Shown piece after piece: positions 36,192 through 46,278 of a DNA stretch of 64,000 bases. The DNA comes from CANMUM01 sp965263365 (GTDB taxonomy: Bacteria > Pseudomonadota > Alphaproteobacteria > Rhodobacterales > Rhodobacteraceae). The stretch covers positions 1,302,001 through 1,366,000 of the forward strand of contig OZ253672.1 in NCBI GenBank assembly GCA_965263365.1. The letters are read 5' to 3'. The position numbers and the translations under genes are program-made. The notes beneath the pieces are model-generated. The model saw only the letters and a list, made by a program, of their open reading frames with translations, ran no database searches and was not told the DNA's origin. Numbering within the stretch: position 1 is the first letter of the stretch; each line of letters begins with the position of its first letter.

Positions 36192-37286
36192 TTATTTGTC
36201 GCGATTTTGAGCTTGGAAAATATCATACCCAAGTTCAGCAACCGACGCCCAAAGATAACCATCATTTTTGAATGCGAAATAGCTATCATGAACTTTTTTG
36301 AACATTTCATTTTCAGCAGAGATTTCTGCATAAACCTCTTTGGCTGCAGCAGCCGAAGCCACAAGAATATCGTCACTAAACTTGTTCAATTGTGCACCAC
36401 CTGCAATCAGTTCTTTAAGTGCGCCTGGGTTTTTCGCATCATATTTTGCCATCATCATCTGATTTGATTCAGCAGTCGCCGCTTCAATAATATTCCGATA
36501 AGCCTCAGGCAACGCGTTCCACTGCTCTAGATTCACGAAGAAGTTCAAAATTGGACCACCTTCCCAGAAACCAGGATAGTAGTAAAAGGGTGCCACTTTT
36601 TGGAAACCGAGTTTACTATCATCATAAGGGCCGATCCACTCAGCGCCGTCGATTGTGCCTTTTTCGAGAGATGGGTAAATGTCGCCGCCTGCAACCTGTT
36701 GAGGAACAACACCTAAGCGCTCAACAACACGTCCGCCAAGTCCACCAATACGGAATTTAAGACCTTCAAGATCTGCAACTGAGTTAATTTTTTTGCGGAA
36801 CCAGCCGCCCATTTGAACGCCTGTGTTACCACCGGCCATGCCGTAAACGCCATTTTGCGCATAAAACTCGTTCATAAGCTCTTTACCGCCACCTTGATAC
36901 CACCAAGCATTTGACATGCGTGCGTTCATTCCGTGAGGTACGGCCGTACCAAATGCCCATGTTGGGTCTTTACCGATATAATAGTAAGATGCCGTATGCG
37001 CCATTTCGACAGAACCGTCCATCGCCGCATCTACCGCTTCAAGTCCACCTACGATTTCACCAGATGGGAAAACTTCGATCTCAAACTTACCATCAGTAGC
37101 GGCAGCCACACGCGCTGAAAAATCTTCAGCCGCGCCAAAGATTGTGTCCAAAGATTTTGGGAATGAAGATGTCAAACGCCATTTGATTTCAGGCATGTCT
37201 TCAGCAATCGCGGGTGCAGCTAGTGTCGTTGCGCCAGCGGCAGCTGTGCCGAGGCCTGCTGTTTTCATAAACTTGCGACGATTCAT
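36192..37286 (-). CDS. TRAP transporter substrate-binding protein, TakP-like
   Basis: Periplasmic receptor of a TRAP transporter. I chose ATG 37286 (MNRRKFMKTAG), since GGAGG lies six bases upstream, giving 364 residues. The N-terminus carries a twin-arginine-like NRRKF and a hydrophobic stretch ending AAPAIAEDMP. FRIGGLGGRVVERLGVVPQQ (around 170) and EKGTIDGAEWIGPYDDSKLG (around 205) are characteristic of the alpha-keto-acid/lactate receptor group represented by TakP. The ligand is therefore probably a 2-oxo or hydroxy acid, by homology only. The permease genes are divergent across a 233-base spacer with inverted repeats. Confidence 0.9.
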   Translation of the reverse strand: MNRRKFMKTAGLGTAAAGATTLAAPAIAEDMPEIKWRLTSSFPKSLDTIFGAAEDFSARVAAATDGKFEIEVFPSGEIVGGLEAVDAAMDGSVEMAHTASYYYIGKDPTWAFGTAVPHGMNARMSNAWWYQGGGKELMNEFYAQNGVYGMAGGNTGVQMGGWFRKKINSVADLEGLKFRIGGLGGRVVERLGVVPQQVAGGDIYPSLEKGTIDGAEWIGPYDDSKLGFQKVAPFYYYPGFWEGGPILNFFVNLEQWNALPEAYRNIIEAATAESNQMMMAKYDAKNPGALKELIAGGAQLNKFSDDILVASAAAAKEVYAEISAENEMFKKVHDSYFAFKNDGYLWASVAELGYDIFQAQNRDK

Positions 37287-37371
37287 AATTTCCTCCATGT
37301 CTACAAATTAATTAACTAATTTATTGCGTCCATTGCGCTGTGAACTAGTTTAGGCGAGCAATTTTTGTAAA

Positions 37372-37438
37372 GCAATGCGTAATTCTACCGTAATTTTTCT
37401 GATATCCCGCAGTCAGTTTGCGTAAAATTGCGCATTGC
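37372..37438. promoter_or_regulatory. 13-bp inverted repeat pair in the divergent TRAP promoter
   Basis: GCAATGCGTAATT (37372-37384) and AATTGCGCATTGC (37426-37438) are inverted repeats with 12 of 13 matches, 54 bases centre to centre (about five helical turns). TTGCG words recur at 37325, 37334 and 37418. The layout suits a regulator binding both sites between the divergent dctP and dctQM promoters, possibly by looping. The regulator is unknown. Confidence 0.6.
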
Positions 37439-37519
37439 ACCTTTTGAACTCAAAAGCTAAAATTTCCCAAAGAAGGCTTCAACACTGCATAGTGTTACAT
37501 AAAAAAATAGGGAGTAAAA

Positions 37520-38107
37520 ATGCTTTCACTGTCGCGTAACATCGACCGGATCAATATATTTATCGGACGAATTGCTGCCTGGGCGATTTTATTCGCCGTC
37601 TTATTCGCCGTTTATAACGCGCTCGTTCGTAAATTTGCCATTAACCTCTACTCAAACATATATGTAGATGCCCAATGGCAACTTTTCAGCGTCGCTTTTT
37701 TATTATGCGCACCTTGGACACTATTTTTGAACGAGCATATTCGCGTAGACATTGTAAACGAAAAACTACCGCAGAAATTACGCCATTGGATTGACATTAT
37801 CGGACACTCTTTCATTCTTATCCCATTTTGCTTCTCAATGGTTTACATATCGTGGCCTTGGGCGATGAAAGCCTATAATATTCAAGAACAAAGCGCACAA
37901 TTCGGCGGCCTTCCCTATTGGCCAATTAAGTTCCTTCTTCCAATTGCGTTCTTGCTGTTAATGCTTCAAGGAATTTCTGAACTCATTAAGCGCATTTATA
38001 CCCTTAGTGGAATTTTAACTGATCCCGATTTTAAAGATTCGGATCACAACACTAATCATCCCGTGCTCAAAGAAGCCACCGACCGCAATACGGAATCCTC
38101 ACAATGA
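37520..38107 (+). CDS. TRAP transporter small permease (DctQ)
   Basis: 195 residues with four transmembrane helices (roughly residues 14-34, 52-72, 90-112 and 131-152) and the family segments AWAILFAVLFAVYNALVRK and LPYWPIKFLLPIAFLLL. GGGAG precedes ATG. It overlaps the large permease by four bases (ATGA). It forms the membrane complex with the large subunit and receives substrate from the divergent receptor. Confidence 0.93.
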   Translation: MLSLSRNIDRINIFIGRIAAWAILFAVLFAVYNALVRKFAINLYSNIYVDAQWQLFSVAFLLCAPWTLFLNEHIRVDIVNEKLPQKLRHWIDIIGHSFILIPFCFSMVYISWPWAMKAYNIQEQSAQFGGLPYWPIKFLLPIAFLLLMLQGISELIKRIYTLSGILTDPDFKDSDHNTNHPVLKEATDRNTESSQ

Positions 38108-39993
38108 ATAAGCCTAATATGTTTGCCCATCACTCCACCTTTGGAATGCACAAACGGCTCACCTATCTCCATATTTTTGCCGCACCATTTGTACTCTTGA
38201 TTGCTGTTATGTTAGTCTTAGCTTGGGGGTTGTTTTTTGATCCAATGCTCGCACAAGACGGGTCATCGAGCGGTTTCATCGCTTGGTTCACAGACAATAT
38301 GGCGCCTGTCATGTTTTTATCAATGGTTCTCTTTTTGCTGCTTGGATACCCCACAGCATTTACACTCGCAGGCGTCGGGCTCCTCTATTTTATGATTGGC
38401 CTCTGGCTCGGCCTATTCAAACCAGATTTTTACCTCATTAGTAATGACCGCGTCTTTGGTGTGATGAAGAATGAAATATTGCTCGCCGTCCCCTTCTTCA
38501 CATTTATGGGGCTGATCCTTGAAAAGTCGGGAATGGCAGAAGATTTGCTTGATACTGTCGGGCAATTGTTTGGATCGGTTCGCGGCGGGCTCGCCTATGC
38601 GGTCATATTCGTGGGCGCGCTTTTGGGCGCAACAACCGGCGTGGTCGCGGCATCCGTGATTGCCATGGGGCTCATTAGCCTGCCGATCATGATGCGTTAT
38701 GGCTATGACCGTAAACTTGCCGCTGGCGTCATCACCGCTTCTGGTACACTTGCCCAAATCATTCCGCCTTCGCTTGTTCTCATCATTTTAGCAGATCAAC
38801 TCGGTCGCTCTGTCGAAGATATGTATATTGCTGCCATCATCCCCGCCATTATCATTCCAACTCTTTACGCATCTTGGGTCTTTTTCTATGCCCTTTGGAA
38901 TAAAAATGCCGCTCCAGGCTTACCACCTGAAGCCATTGCATACCGCGAAGAAAACGGGTCTCGAGGGCTATTTTCGCTATTATTGCTCACTGTTTTTGCC
39001 TCTGCAATGAGCTATGTTTTAGGCAATCTTTTTGGCACAAGCATTTTAAATTCAATGCGAGATATTCCAGTTGAGACTTTAGCTTCAAAGGACGCGGTTG
39101 TTGTTTACCTATTAATTTGGATGTTAATTGTTTTTGCAATCGCCTTTGCCAACAAAATTGTTTTCAAATTCGCGGGGAAGCGTTTTTTATCGCATATCGC
39201 AGAAGCAACCGCATTTGTGCTTGTACCTCCCCTTTTCCTCATTTTTCTTGTGCTTGGAACAATTATCATCGGATTAGCAACGCCTACTGAAGGCGGTGCA
39301 ATGGGCGCAGCGGGCGCACTTTTACTCGCGATGATAAAACGCTCGCTCACAGGGGACACAAATCGATTTAGCTATGAAATTCTACGCGACGCGCTTTATC
39401 ACACTGCCAAGTTATCAAGTTTTGTGCTGTTCATTCTTATTGGCGCACGCGTATTCACCCTGACTTTCTTCGGTGTTTCTGGTCATGAATGGGTGAAAGA
39501 TATTTTAACCAGCGTCACCGGAAGTCAAATTACATTCCTTTTGCTGATTTCACTCATCGTGTTCATTCTGGGTTGTTTTTTGGACTTTTTCGAGATTGCA
39601 TTTATCGCCGTACCTCTTCTCATTCCGGCGGCGGAATTTCTGGAAATCGACCTCATTTGGCTCGGAGTCATATTAGCGATTAATCTTCAGACGAGCTTTC
39701 TTACGCCCCCCTTTGGATTTGCGCTATTTTATTTCCGTTCAACCGCACCCAAAGACGTCTATCAAGACCGCGTCACCCAAAAAACGCTGAATCCTGTAAA
39801 GACAAGTGAGATTTATCGTGGTGTTATTCCCTTTATTGCAATTCAAGCCGTCATGTTGGTCACTGTAATCTTTTATCCACCAATGGTTATGCACTACAAA
39901 AGCAACGCAATTGTAGTCGATGAAGAAATTGTGAACGAACAATTAAATGGATTTGGCCAAGACTTCAGTTCTGACTTCGAATTGAGTTTCTAG
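38104..39993 (+). CDS. TRAP transporter large permease (DctM), long form
   Basis: 629 residues, about 12-14 helices, longer than the common ~430-residue DctM because of an extra N-terminal helix pair and an insertion around residues 280-350; this long form is usual for TakM-like systems. EILLAVPFFTFMGLILEKSG near 122, GATTGVVAASVIAMGLISLP near 178, GTLAQIIPPSLVLIILADQ near 220 and LQTSFLTPPFGFALFYFR near 535 are family hallmarks. It is an ion-driven importer at the inner membrane. Confidence 0.94.
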   Translation: MNKPNMFAHHSTFGMHKRLTYLHIFAAPFVLLIAVMLVLAWGLFFDPMLAQDGSSSGFIAWFTDNMAPVMFLSMVLFLLLGYPTAFTLAGVGLLYFMIGLWLGLFKPDFYLISNDRVFGVMKNEILLAVPFFTFMGLILEKSGMAEDLLDTVGQLFGSVRGGLAYAVIFVGALLGATTGVVAASVIAMGLISLPIMMRYGYDRKLAAGVITASGTLAQIIPPSLVLIILADQLGRSVEDMYIAAIIPAIIIPTLYASWVFFYALWNKNAAPGLPPEAIAYREENGSRGLFSLLLLTVFASAMSYVLGNLFGTSILNSMRDIPVETLASKDAVVVYLLIWMLIVFAIAFANKIVFKFAGKRFLSHIAEATAFVLVPPLFLIFLVLGTIIIGLATPTEGGAMGAAGALLLAMIKRSLTGDTNRFSYEILRDALYHTAKLSSFVLFILIGARVFTLTFFGVSGHEWVKDILTSVTGSQITFLLLISLIVFILGCFLDFFEIAFIAVPLLIPAAEFLEIDLIWLGVILAINLQTSFLTPPFGFALFYFRSTAPKDVYQDRVTQKTLNPVKTSEIYRGVIPFIAIQAVMLVTVIFYPPMVMHYKSNAIVVDEEIVNEQLNGFGQDFSSDFELSF

Positions 39994-40021
39994 TCTGAAC
40001 AACATCCAAAAACTACGAACC

Positions 40022-40051
40022 AAAAAAAGACACATCAATAATTTTGATGTG
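40022..40051 (-). terminator. Intrinsic terminator of carD
   Basis: Stem CACATCAA/TTGATGTG (40031-40038, 40044-40051) followed on the minus strand by a T7 run (40028-40022). It may also slow transcription from the convergent TRAP operon. Confidence 0.82.
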
Positions 40052-40076
40052 CCTTTAAAGCGATTTGAGTATTAAA

Positions 40077-40580
40077 TTAAGCAGCGCGAGAACTTAAAAC
40101 CTCGTCCACTTCTGTGTGAATGACATCTTCAGGACGTCCATTGGCTGCGGCAAGCTCTCTTGTTAACCGCTCAAGCGCAGATTCATAAAGTTGACGTTCC
40201 GAGTAAGACTGCTCTTTTCCGTCCTCTTGCTTATGTAAATCACGCACAACTTCTGCAATCGATATCAAATCGCCAGAGTTAATTTTTTGCTCATATTCTT
40301 GTGCACGACGCGACCACATCACACGTTTGACTTTCGCTTTTCCTTGAAGTGTCTTCATTGCCCGCGAAATAACATCAGATGAAGCGACCGAACGCATACC
40401 TACCGATTCAGCTTTTGCTGTCGGAACTTTAAGAGTCATTTTGTCTTTCTCAAACGCAATGACATACATCTCTAGGTCTAAACCTGCTACGGCTTGCGTT
40501 TCAATCGAAACAACCTGACCGACGCCATGTGAGGGATACACAACAAAATCATTGGGCTTAAAGTCTAATTTTTTGCTCAT
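40077..40580 (-). CDS. CarD-family transcriptional regulator
   Basis: 167 residues. N-terminal RNA-polymerase-interacting (Tudor-like) domain, KPNDFVVYPSHGVGQVVSIE at 6-25, and helical C-terminal DNA-contacting domain with SRRAQEYEQKINSGDLISIAEVVRDL (given in part: SRRAQEYEQKINSG near 90) and a conserved WSRR. CarD stabilises open complexes at rRNA and other promoters in alphaproteobacteria. AGGAA lies before ATG. It is a single-gene unit with its own terminator. Confidence 0.93.
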   Translation of the reverse strand: MSKKLDFKPNDFVVYPSHGVGQVVSIETQAVAGLDLEMYVIAFEKDKMTLKVPTAKAESVGMRSVASSDVISRAMKTLQGKAKVKRVMWSRRAQEYEQKINSGDLISIAEVVRDLHKQEDGKEQSYSERQLYESALERLTRELAAANGRPEDVIHTEVDEVLSSRAA

Positions 40581-40913
40581 TTATATTTCCTATTTTTAAA
40601 AGACGCACAAAAATAAATCAGCCAATTTAAAAAAATCAGCCGGATAATTGGGCTATGTCTATTATGATTTATTGAAGTTCACGAATATTGATTTTTATAA
40701 ATGTTATTTAGTAATTATTTCGATCACAAAACACGCCGATTTTAATCAGCGAACGCCTCGTTAACTTTTCGATAAATGATTCTATATCACAAATTTCATA
40801 TTTTTTCAAACATTCTGTGATTCAGAAAGTAAATTCAAATATCAAATTTAAATAGTAAAAGGCTATGGACAAGTCTTTGTAGAGTTCTTATGTCGCTTCT
40901 TTAAGGATTTCTA
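40581..40913. other. AT-rich intergenic region carD / ABC exporter
   Basis: 333 bases, divergent promoters expected. Apart from two ATCAGCC words near 40617 and 40635, no hairpin, operator or sRNA-like unit stands out. Confidence 0.5.
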
Positions 40914-42716
40914 ATGGAACAAAATCAAACCTCCTCGCAAAATGGCTGGGCGGTCATTCAAAAAGTCGCACCCTATTTGTGGGGTGAGGAGTTGTGGATT
41001 CGCACGCGCGTCGTTGGGGCTCTCATTGCGCTTGTTCTATCAAAGGCTTTGATCGTTATTGCCCCATATTTTTTAGGCTATGCCGTCGATGCGCTCGCGC
41101 CCGAAAATGCGGGAATTGGATTTTGGGTTGGACTTGGCGCAATTGCGCTCACGCTTATCTATGGATTTATTCGCATTGCAAACGTAGGCTTTGCTCAATT
41201 ACGTGATTTTCTTTTTTCCAAAGTCGCACAAAGAGCACTCCGAAAACTCGCTTTGAAAACATTTAATCATGTGCATGCGTTATCACTTCGCTATCATTTG
41301 ACTCGCAAAACAGGCGCCATGATCCGGATTGTTGAACGCGGAGTTAAAGGCGTTGAATTTCTTCTCAGATTTATGCTTTTTTCCGTTATTCCGCTCATTT
41401 TGGAGCTTACTTTTGTCGCTATATTGCTACTTATTAATTTTAGCAGTTCTTATTTTTTGGTCGTATTGGCGACGATCATTGTCTATATTTGGTTTACTTT
41501 CTTGATCACTGAAATGCGCGTCCGAATTCGGAAAGAAATGAATGATGCAGATCAAAAGGCCAATCAACGCGCGCTTGATAGTCTCCTTAACTATGAGACT
41601 GTTAAATATTTCTCAGCCGAGCGCCGTGAAGCCAAAAGGTATGACCTTGCGATGGCAGGCTACGAAGTTGCGGCTGTCCGCACTGCCAATTCTTTGGCCT
41701 TTTTAAATTTCGGCCAAAGCGTGATTATAACTGTCGGGATCATTACGGTCATGATATTCGCGGCAATTGATGTCGAAGCCGGCAAAATCACGGTGGGCAA
41801 CTTCGTATTTATTAATGCAATGATGATCCAAATCACCCAGCCACTTAATTTCCTTGGCACTGTCTACAGAGAAATTCGGCAATCTCTTGTTGATATGGGC
41901 GAGATGTTTGGACTACTTGAACAAGATCCCGAAATCACTGACAAAAAGGATGCGCAGCCCATAAAAATTTCTAATGGGCGGGTCGAGTTTTCAAATATAA
42001 ACTTTTCATACGAAAACAACCGACAGATTCTAAACGAACTCAGCTTTCAGATACCAGCCGGAAAGACCATTGCTGTTGTTGGGCCTTCAGGATCTGGAAA
42101 ATCGACCCTTGCACGCCTCGCTTATCGTTTTTATGACCCTCAAGCCGGCGCCATCTTTATTGATGGCCAAAATATTCGCGAAGTGACACAAGATAGTCTG
42201 CGAGAGAAAATCGGCATTGTCCCTCAGGATACCGTGCTATTTAATGACACAATTGAATATAATATTGGCTACGGCAAAGAAGGTGCAACGCGTGAAGACA
42301 TTGAAAATGCCGCTAAGGCTGCACAAATTCACGACTTCATTATGTCACTTCCTCAAGGCTATCAAACCGAAGTGGGTGAGCGCGGATTAAAGCTCTCTGG
42401 TGGCGAAAAGCAGCGCGTCGGCATCGCGAGATCATTGCTTAAAAACCCGCCGATCCTAATCCTTGATGAAGCCACGTCTGCACTCGACAGCAAAACCGAA
42501 TTTGGTATCACCGAAGCGCTGAAGTCTATGTCTGCAGGGCGCACCGTGCTCACGATCGCACATAGACTTTCAACCATAGTTCATGCAGATGAAATTATTG
42601 TTCTTGAAAACGGGCAAATATCAGAACGCGGCACGCATTCTGAACTCATTAATTTGCACGGCCAATACGCGCAAATGTGGGCGCAGCAACAAGTTCAATC
42701 AGAAGACGACGAATAA
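40914..42716 (+). CDS. ABC exporter, Atm1/HMT1 type
   Basis: 600 residues: six-helix membrane domain (about 30-310) and one nucleotide-binding domain with Walker A GPSGSGKST (around 390), signature LSGGEKQR (around 492) and Walker B ILILDEATSALD (around 515). The EMNDADQKANQRALDSLLNYETVKYF segment (given in part: ALDSLLNYETVKYF near 220) is specific to the Atm1 branch, which exports glutathione-linked or sulfur-containing species across the inner membrane. It works as a homodimer. AAGGA precedes ATG; it converges with gltX with only six bases between the stops. Confidence 0.93.
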   Translation: MEQNQTSSQNGWAVIQKVAPYLWGEELWIRTRVVGALIALVLSKALIVIAPYFLGYAVDALAPENAGIGFWVGLGAIALTLIYGFIRIANVGFAQLRDFLFSKVAQRALRKLALKTFNHVHALSLRYHLTRKTGAMIRIVERGVKGVEFLLRFMLFSVIPLILELTFVAILLLINFSSSYFLVVLATIIVYIWFTFLITEMRVRIRKEMNDADQKANQRALDSLLNYETVKYFSAERREAKRYDLAMAGYEVAAVRTANSLAFLNFGQSVIITVGIITVMIFAAIDVEAGKITVGNFVFINAMMIQITQPLNFLGTVYREIRQSLVDMGEMFGLLEQDPEITDKKDAQPIKISNGRVEFSNINFSYENNRQILNELSFQIPAGKTIAVVGPSGSGKSTLARLAYRFYDPQAGAIFIDGQNIREVTQDSLREKIGIVPQDTVLFNDTIEYNIGYGKEGATREDIENAAKAAQIHDFIMSLPQGYQTEVGERGLKLSGGEKQRVGIARSLLKNPPILILDEATSALDSKTEFGITEALKSMSAGRTVLTIAHRLSTIVHADEIIVLENGQISERGTHSELINLHGQYAQMWAQQQVQSEDDE

Positions 42717-42722
42717 CAGCAC

Positions 42723-44039
42723 TTAGTTGTTCGAGATAACCTTGTCACGTAGAGCCATGAATTTACCCATATCAGGACCGTACGCGCGCCCCATAATCGC
42801 TTTTCTCAATGGCAAAAAGAGCGCTTTGCCTTTGCGTCCGCTCGATGACTTAACAGCTTCGGTCCAATTTTTCCACGTTTGCCCGTCCCAAGGTGACTTG
42901 GGTAATAATGCCATCGCGCTTTCTACAAACTCTTGATCGGCTTCCTCTATAATCGGCGCAACATCACCCGAAACCAACTCCCATAAATTTTGGATTTCAG
43001 ATCGCTTTTCGACATTTTCAGACGCCATCGCCCAAAAATCTGCTTGAAAAGCAGCCGGCACAAAGTCAAGATCACTTTCAATGGCGGCAAGCTCAGCTGA
43101 CCTTAACCAACTCGTCGACAATCGCGTGACATCTTCTGGGTCAAATTTAGTTGGCGCAGCGCCAAAATTGCTCAGATCAAATTGACCGGCCAATTCATCA
43201 ATATCCTTAGCCAGCTCAAGGGGCTTAGACGAACCCAACGAAGCCATCATCGACACAATTGCCATAGGCTCTGCCCCAGCCTCCCGAAAATCCTTAATCG
43301 ATAAAGAGCCAAGACGCTTTGACAACGCCTCACCTTGAGGGCCTGTGAGAAGCGAATGATGGGCAAACTGAGGAGCTTGCCCGCCGAGCGCTTCAATAAT
43401 TTGGATTTGTGTCGCAGTATTGGTCACATGATCAGAGCCACGCACAACATTTGTGACACCCATATCCAAATCATCAACAACACTTGCCAACGTATAAAGC
43501 ATTTGCCCGTCCGCACGAATAAGAACCGGATCCGAAACACTCGCGGCATCGATGGATTGATTGCCCAATACACCGTCAAGCCATTCAATACGCTCGTGAT
43601 TTAACAAAAATCGCCAATAGCCCGCATTTTCATTTCGGCGCGCATCTTTTTCAGCATCGCTCAAATGAAGAGACGACCGATCATATACGGGCGGTCGCCC
43701 CATATTCAACTGCTTTTTTCGCTTAAGATCAAGTTCACTTGGGCTTTCAAAACACTCATAAAACCGACCTTGCGAACGCAAATTTTCAGCTGCGGCTTCA
43801 TAAAGGTCAAGTCGCTTGGATTGCTGTTCCATCACGTCCCAGCCAATGCCAAGCCATTCCAAATCGCGCTGAATACCGTCTATATATTCCTGCTTAGAAC
43901 GCGATTGGTCGGTATCATCAATCCGCAAAATAAATTTGCCACCAGCGTTTTTCGTTACAAGATAATTGAAAAGCGCGGTGCGCAAATTCCCAATATGAAT
44001 ATGCCCAGTTGGCGAGGGTGCAAAGCGTGTTGTAATCAT
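42723..44039 (-). CDS. gltX: Glutamyl-tRNA synthetase
   Basis: Class I synthetase, 438 residues, the shorter of the two GluRS kinds found in alphaproteobacteria. FAPSPTGHIHIGNLRTALFN at 6-25 holds the HIGH signature, FILRIDDTDQSRSK follows, and GEALSKRLGSLSI near 240 is the KMSKS equivalent. The anticodon-binding part is short but intact. Whether it charges tRNA-Glu, tRNA-Gln or both cannot be read from sequence; a second copy may exist elsewhere. Confidence 0.95.
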   Translation of the reverse strand: MITTRFAPSPTGHIHIGNLRTALFNYLVTKNAGGKFILRIDDTDQSRSKQEYIDGIQRDLEWLGIGWDVMEQQSKRLDLYEAAAENLRSQGRFYECFESPSELDLKRKKQLNMGRPPVYDRSSLHLSDAEKDARRNENAGYWRFLLNHERIEWLDGVLGNQSIDAASVSDPVLIRADGQMLYTLASVVDDLDMGVTNVVRGSDHVTNTATQIQIIEALGGQAPQFAHHSLLTGPQGEALSKRLGSLSIKDFREAGAEPMAIVSMMASLGSSKPLELAKDIDELAGQFDLSNFGAAPTKFDPEDVTRLSTSWLRSAELAAIESDLDFVPAAFQADFWAMASENVEKRSEIQNLWELVSGDVAPIIEEADQEFVESAMALLPKSPWDGQTWKNWTEAVKSSSGRKGKALFLPLRKAIMGRAYGPDMGKFMALRDKVISNN

Positions 44040-44482
44040 ATGAATCTCTTATTTGATGCGCTTTTATCAGGGGCGCTCAAGTTGAGCAATGTCTGAAATT
44101 TAAAATACGACTTCAAACCCCAACATGCAATTTATTGAAGGGTCAGTCGAACAAGTCGCTCAACCCATAAGTCATTAAATTTAACCAAATACATAAACTG
44201 CCTTTTCAAAAAACGCCTTCTCAATAGAGGTAGCGAATTCGATAAGCCCGTACATTTCCACAAATTGATCTGAGTTAAACAAATATAATCAAATACATGA
44301 TTGAATTAATTAAAATTATTTTTTTAAAAGAACGTGAAAGATCTGCTCGATGCAAATCACTCCGATTAAACACGCGCACTTCAAGTATATGGATTCAATT
44401 TCCATCCCAAAAGACAACAACATCTCTTCATAAAGCACGCGATCAATGCAACAAATTCGTCGCAAAGCTCACGAAATGCCGC
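44040..44482. other. Gene-free region between gltX and nadE
   Basis: 443 AT-rich bases in which I see no gene, hairpin terminator or sRNA-like unit. A plus-strand frame beginning 44297 runs antisense through nadE and is not a gene. Confidence 0.55.
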
Positions 44483-46132
44483 CTAGCAATCACGCCAGCC
44501 ATTCATAATCGGATAGCGACGATCTGTGCCAAAATGGCGCTTGGTCAATTTCACACCTGGTGCCGCTTGATAACGCTTAAATTCAGCAATATAGACAAGC
44601 CTTTGCACTTTAAGAACAACGGCACGTTCAAAGCCCATCTCCACGATTTCATCGACCGACCTATCATTATCAATCATCGCCTCCAAAATCACATCAAGGA
44701 CTGCATATTCTGGCAAACTATCGCTATCTTTTTGGTCAGGACGCAATTCCGCGGTTGGTGGCTTTTGAATAATTTGAGGCGGAATGACCTCCCCAGAATT
44801 TCCGTGCATCCACGAACGATGATTGCGATTTCGCCAGCGACAAGTCTCAAAAACGCGCATTTTATAGAGATCTTTAAGAGGGTTATAACCGCCTGCCATA
44901 TCGCCATATAAAGTCGAATAACCGACCGCGACTTCAGATTTATTCCCGGTCGTTAACAACAAGCCACCAAATTTATTAGACATGGCCATCAAATAGAGCG
45001 CCCGCAGTCGTGGCTGAATATTCTCCGCCGTCAGACCTTCAGGATCGCCGCCAAATATGGGTTCTAGTTCGTTACCAATCGCATCAACAGCTGGCGAAAT
45101 CGAGACGCTATCATATTCAATTCCCAGTTTCTGAGCGCATTCAGCCGCATCATCGAGGCTTTCTTGCGATGTATATTGCGAAGGCATCATCAGCGTTCGC
45201 ACATTTTTTGGCCCAAGCGCATCCGCAGCAATACAAGCCACAAGCGCAGAATCAATACCGCCCGAAAGACCTAAGACGGCAGTCTTAAAACCAGTTTCAT
45301 TCGCATATTCTTTCAAAGCAAGAACCATTGCACGGTAATCAGCTTCCCAGTCATCAACAATTTCTGCGCAATTGGGCTCACTCACTTGCCATAGATCTTG
45401 TTTATGTTCGAATTCGACCAGTGCGGTCGTTTCTTCAAATTGGGGTAGCTGAACAGGTATTGAACCATCAGGCATGGCTACAAAAGAGGCACCGTCAAAA
45501 ACCATCTCATCTTCACATCCAACAAAATGGGTATAAATAACGGGACAATTCAACTGTTTCGCACGCGCAATCGCAACTTCTTGGCGAACCGGTAGTTTTC
45601 CCCGATAATAAGGAGAGGCATTGACGACAAACAAAAATTCAGGTTTCGATGGCGCAATCGCTTCACCGTAACTTTCAAACCACATGTCTTCGCAAATTGC
45701 CGTATTGATCCGAGGCGCCCCAATGCTATCGGGATAGTCGCCACGCGAAAACCAACGCTTTTCGTCAAATACATCGTAATTCGGGCGCTCTGTTTTTAAG
45801 ATTTCCTGAATAATTTTTCCGTTTTGTAGATAAAAATATCCGTTATAAATTTGCCCTTCGCGCAGTATCGGTAAACCAATCCCAAGAACCGTATTCTTGT
45901 CACATTTTTCGGCCAATTGAGACAAAGAGTTTTCGACGTCATCTAAAAATTTGGGGCGCAAAAAAACATCTTTCATCGCGTAACCCGTCAAAAACAATTC
46001 GCTCAGTAATGCATAGTCCGCTTTTTTCGCACAAGCTTCTTCATAAAAAGTAAGAACGGCATTTGTATTCAATTCAATATTTCCCAAAAAAGGATTAAGC
46101 TGACCGATCAAAACACGAAATTTTTTATTCAT
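44483..46132 (-). CDS. nadE: Glutamine-dependent NAD+ synthetase
   Basis: Makes NAD from deamido-NAD with ammonia released from glutamine. 549 residues: N-terminal nitrilase-type glutaminase (LLSELFLTGY near 44 with the Glu; AICEDMWF near 147 with the Cys) and C-terminal synthetase with the PP-loop LGLSGGIDSAL near 293 and TTGNKSEVAVGYSTLYGDMAGG near 393. TAAGG precedes ATG 46132. It is divergent from the tRNA-protein transferase gene. Confidence 0.96.
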   Translation of the reverse strand: MNKKFRVLIGQLNPFLGNIELNTNAVLTFYEEACAKKADYALLSELFLTGYAMKDVFLRPKFLDDVENSLSQLAEKCDKNTVLGIGLPILREGQIYNGYFYLQNGKIIQEILKTERPNYDVFDEKRWFSRGDYPDSIGAPRINTAICEDMWFESYGEAIAPSKPEFLFVVNASPYYRGKLPVRQEVAIARAKQLNCPVIYTHFVGCEDEMVFDGASFVAMPDGSIPVQLPQFEETTALVEFEHKQDLWQVSEPNCAEIVDDWEADYRAMVLALKEYANETGFKTAVLGLSGGIDSALVACIAADALGPKNVRTLMMPSQYTSQESLDDAAECAQKLGIEYDSVSISPAVDAIGNELEPIFGGDPEGLTAENIQPRLRALYLMAMSNKFGGLLLTTGNKSEVAVGYSTLYGDMAGGYNPLKDLYKMRVFETCRWRNRNHRSWMHGNSGEVIPPQIIQKPPTAELRPDQKDSDSLPEYAVLDVILEAMIDNDRSVDEIVEMGFERAVVLKVQRLVYIAEFKRYQAAPGVKLTKRHFGTDRRYPIMNGWRDC

Positions 46133-46278
46133 TGCATTACCTTAAAGATAGGGTATAATTTTATTTATCTCCCGAGTAACATAAGAAGTAAATTGATTGC
46201 TAGTCGCAAAAATAAGAACGCCGTCTATTCGAACCTCTTTAAGCTCCCAAAAATTGGACTAATAGATAAAAACTCGTT

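Noticed and set aside
44297..44911. 204-codon plus-strand open frame
   Set aside because: Most of it is antisense to the synthetase domain of nadE; composition is non-protein-like.
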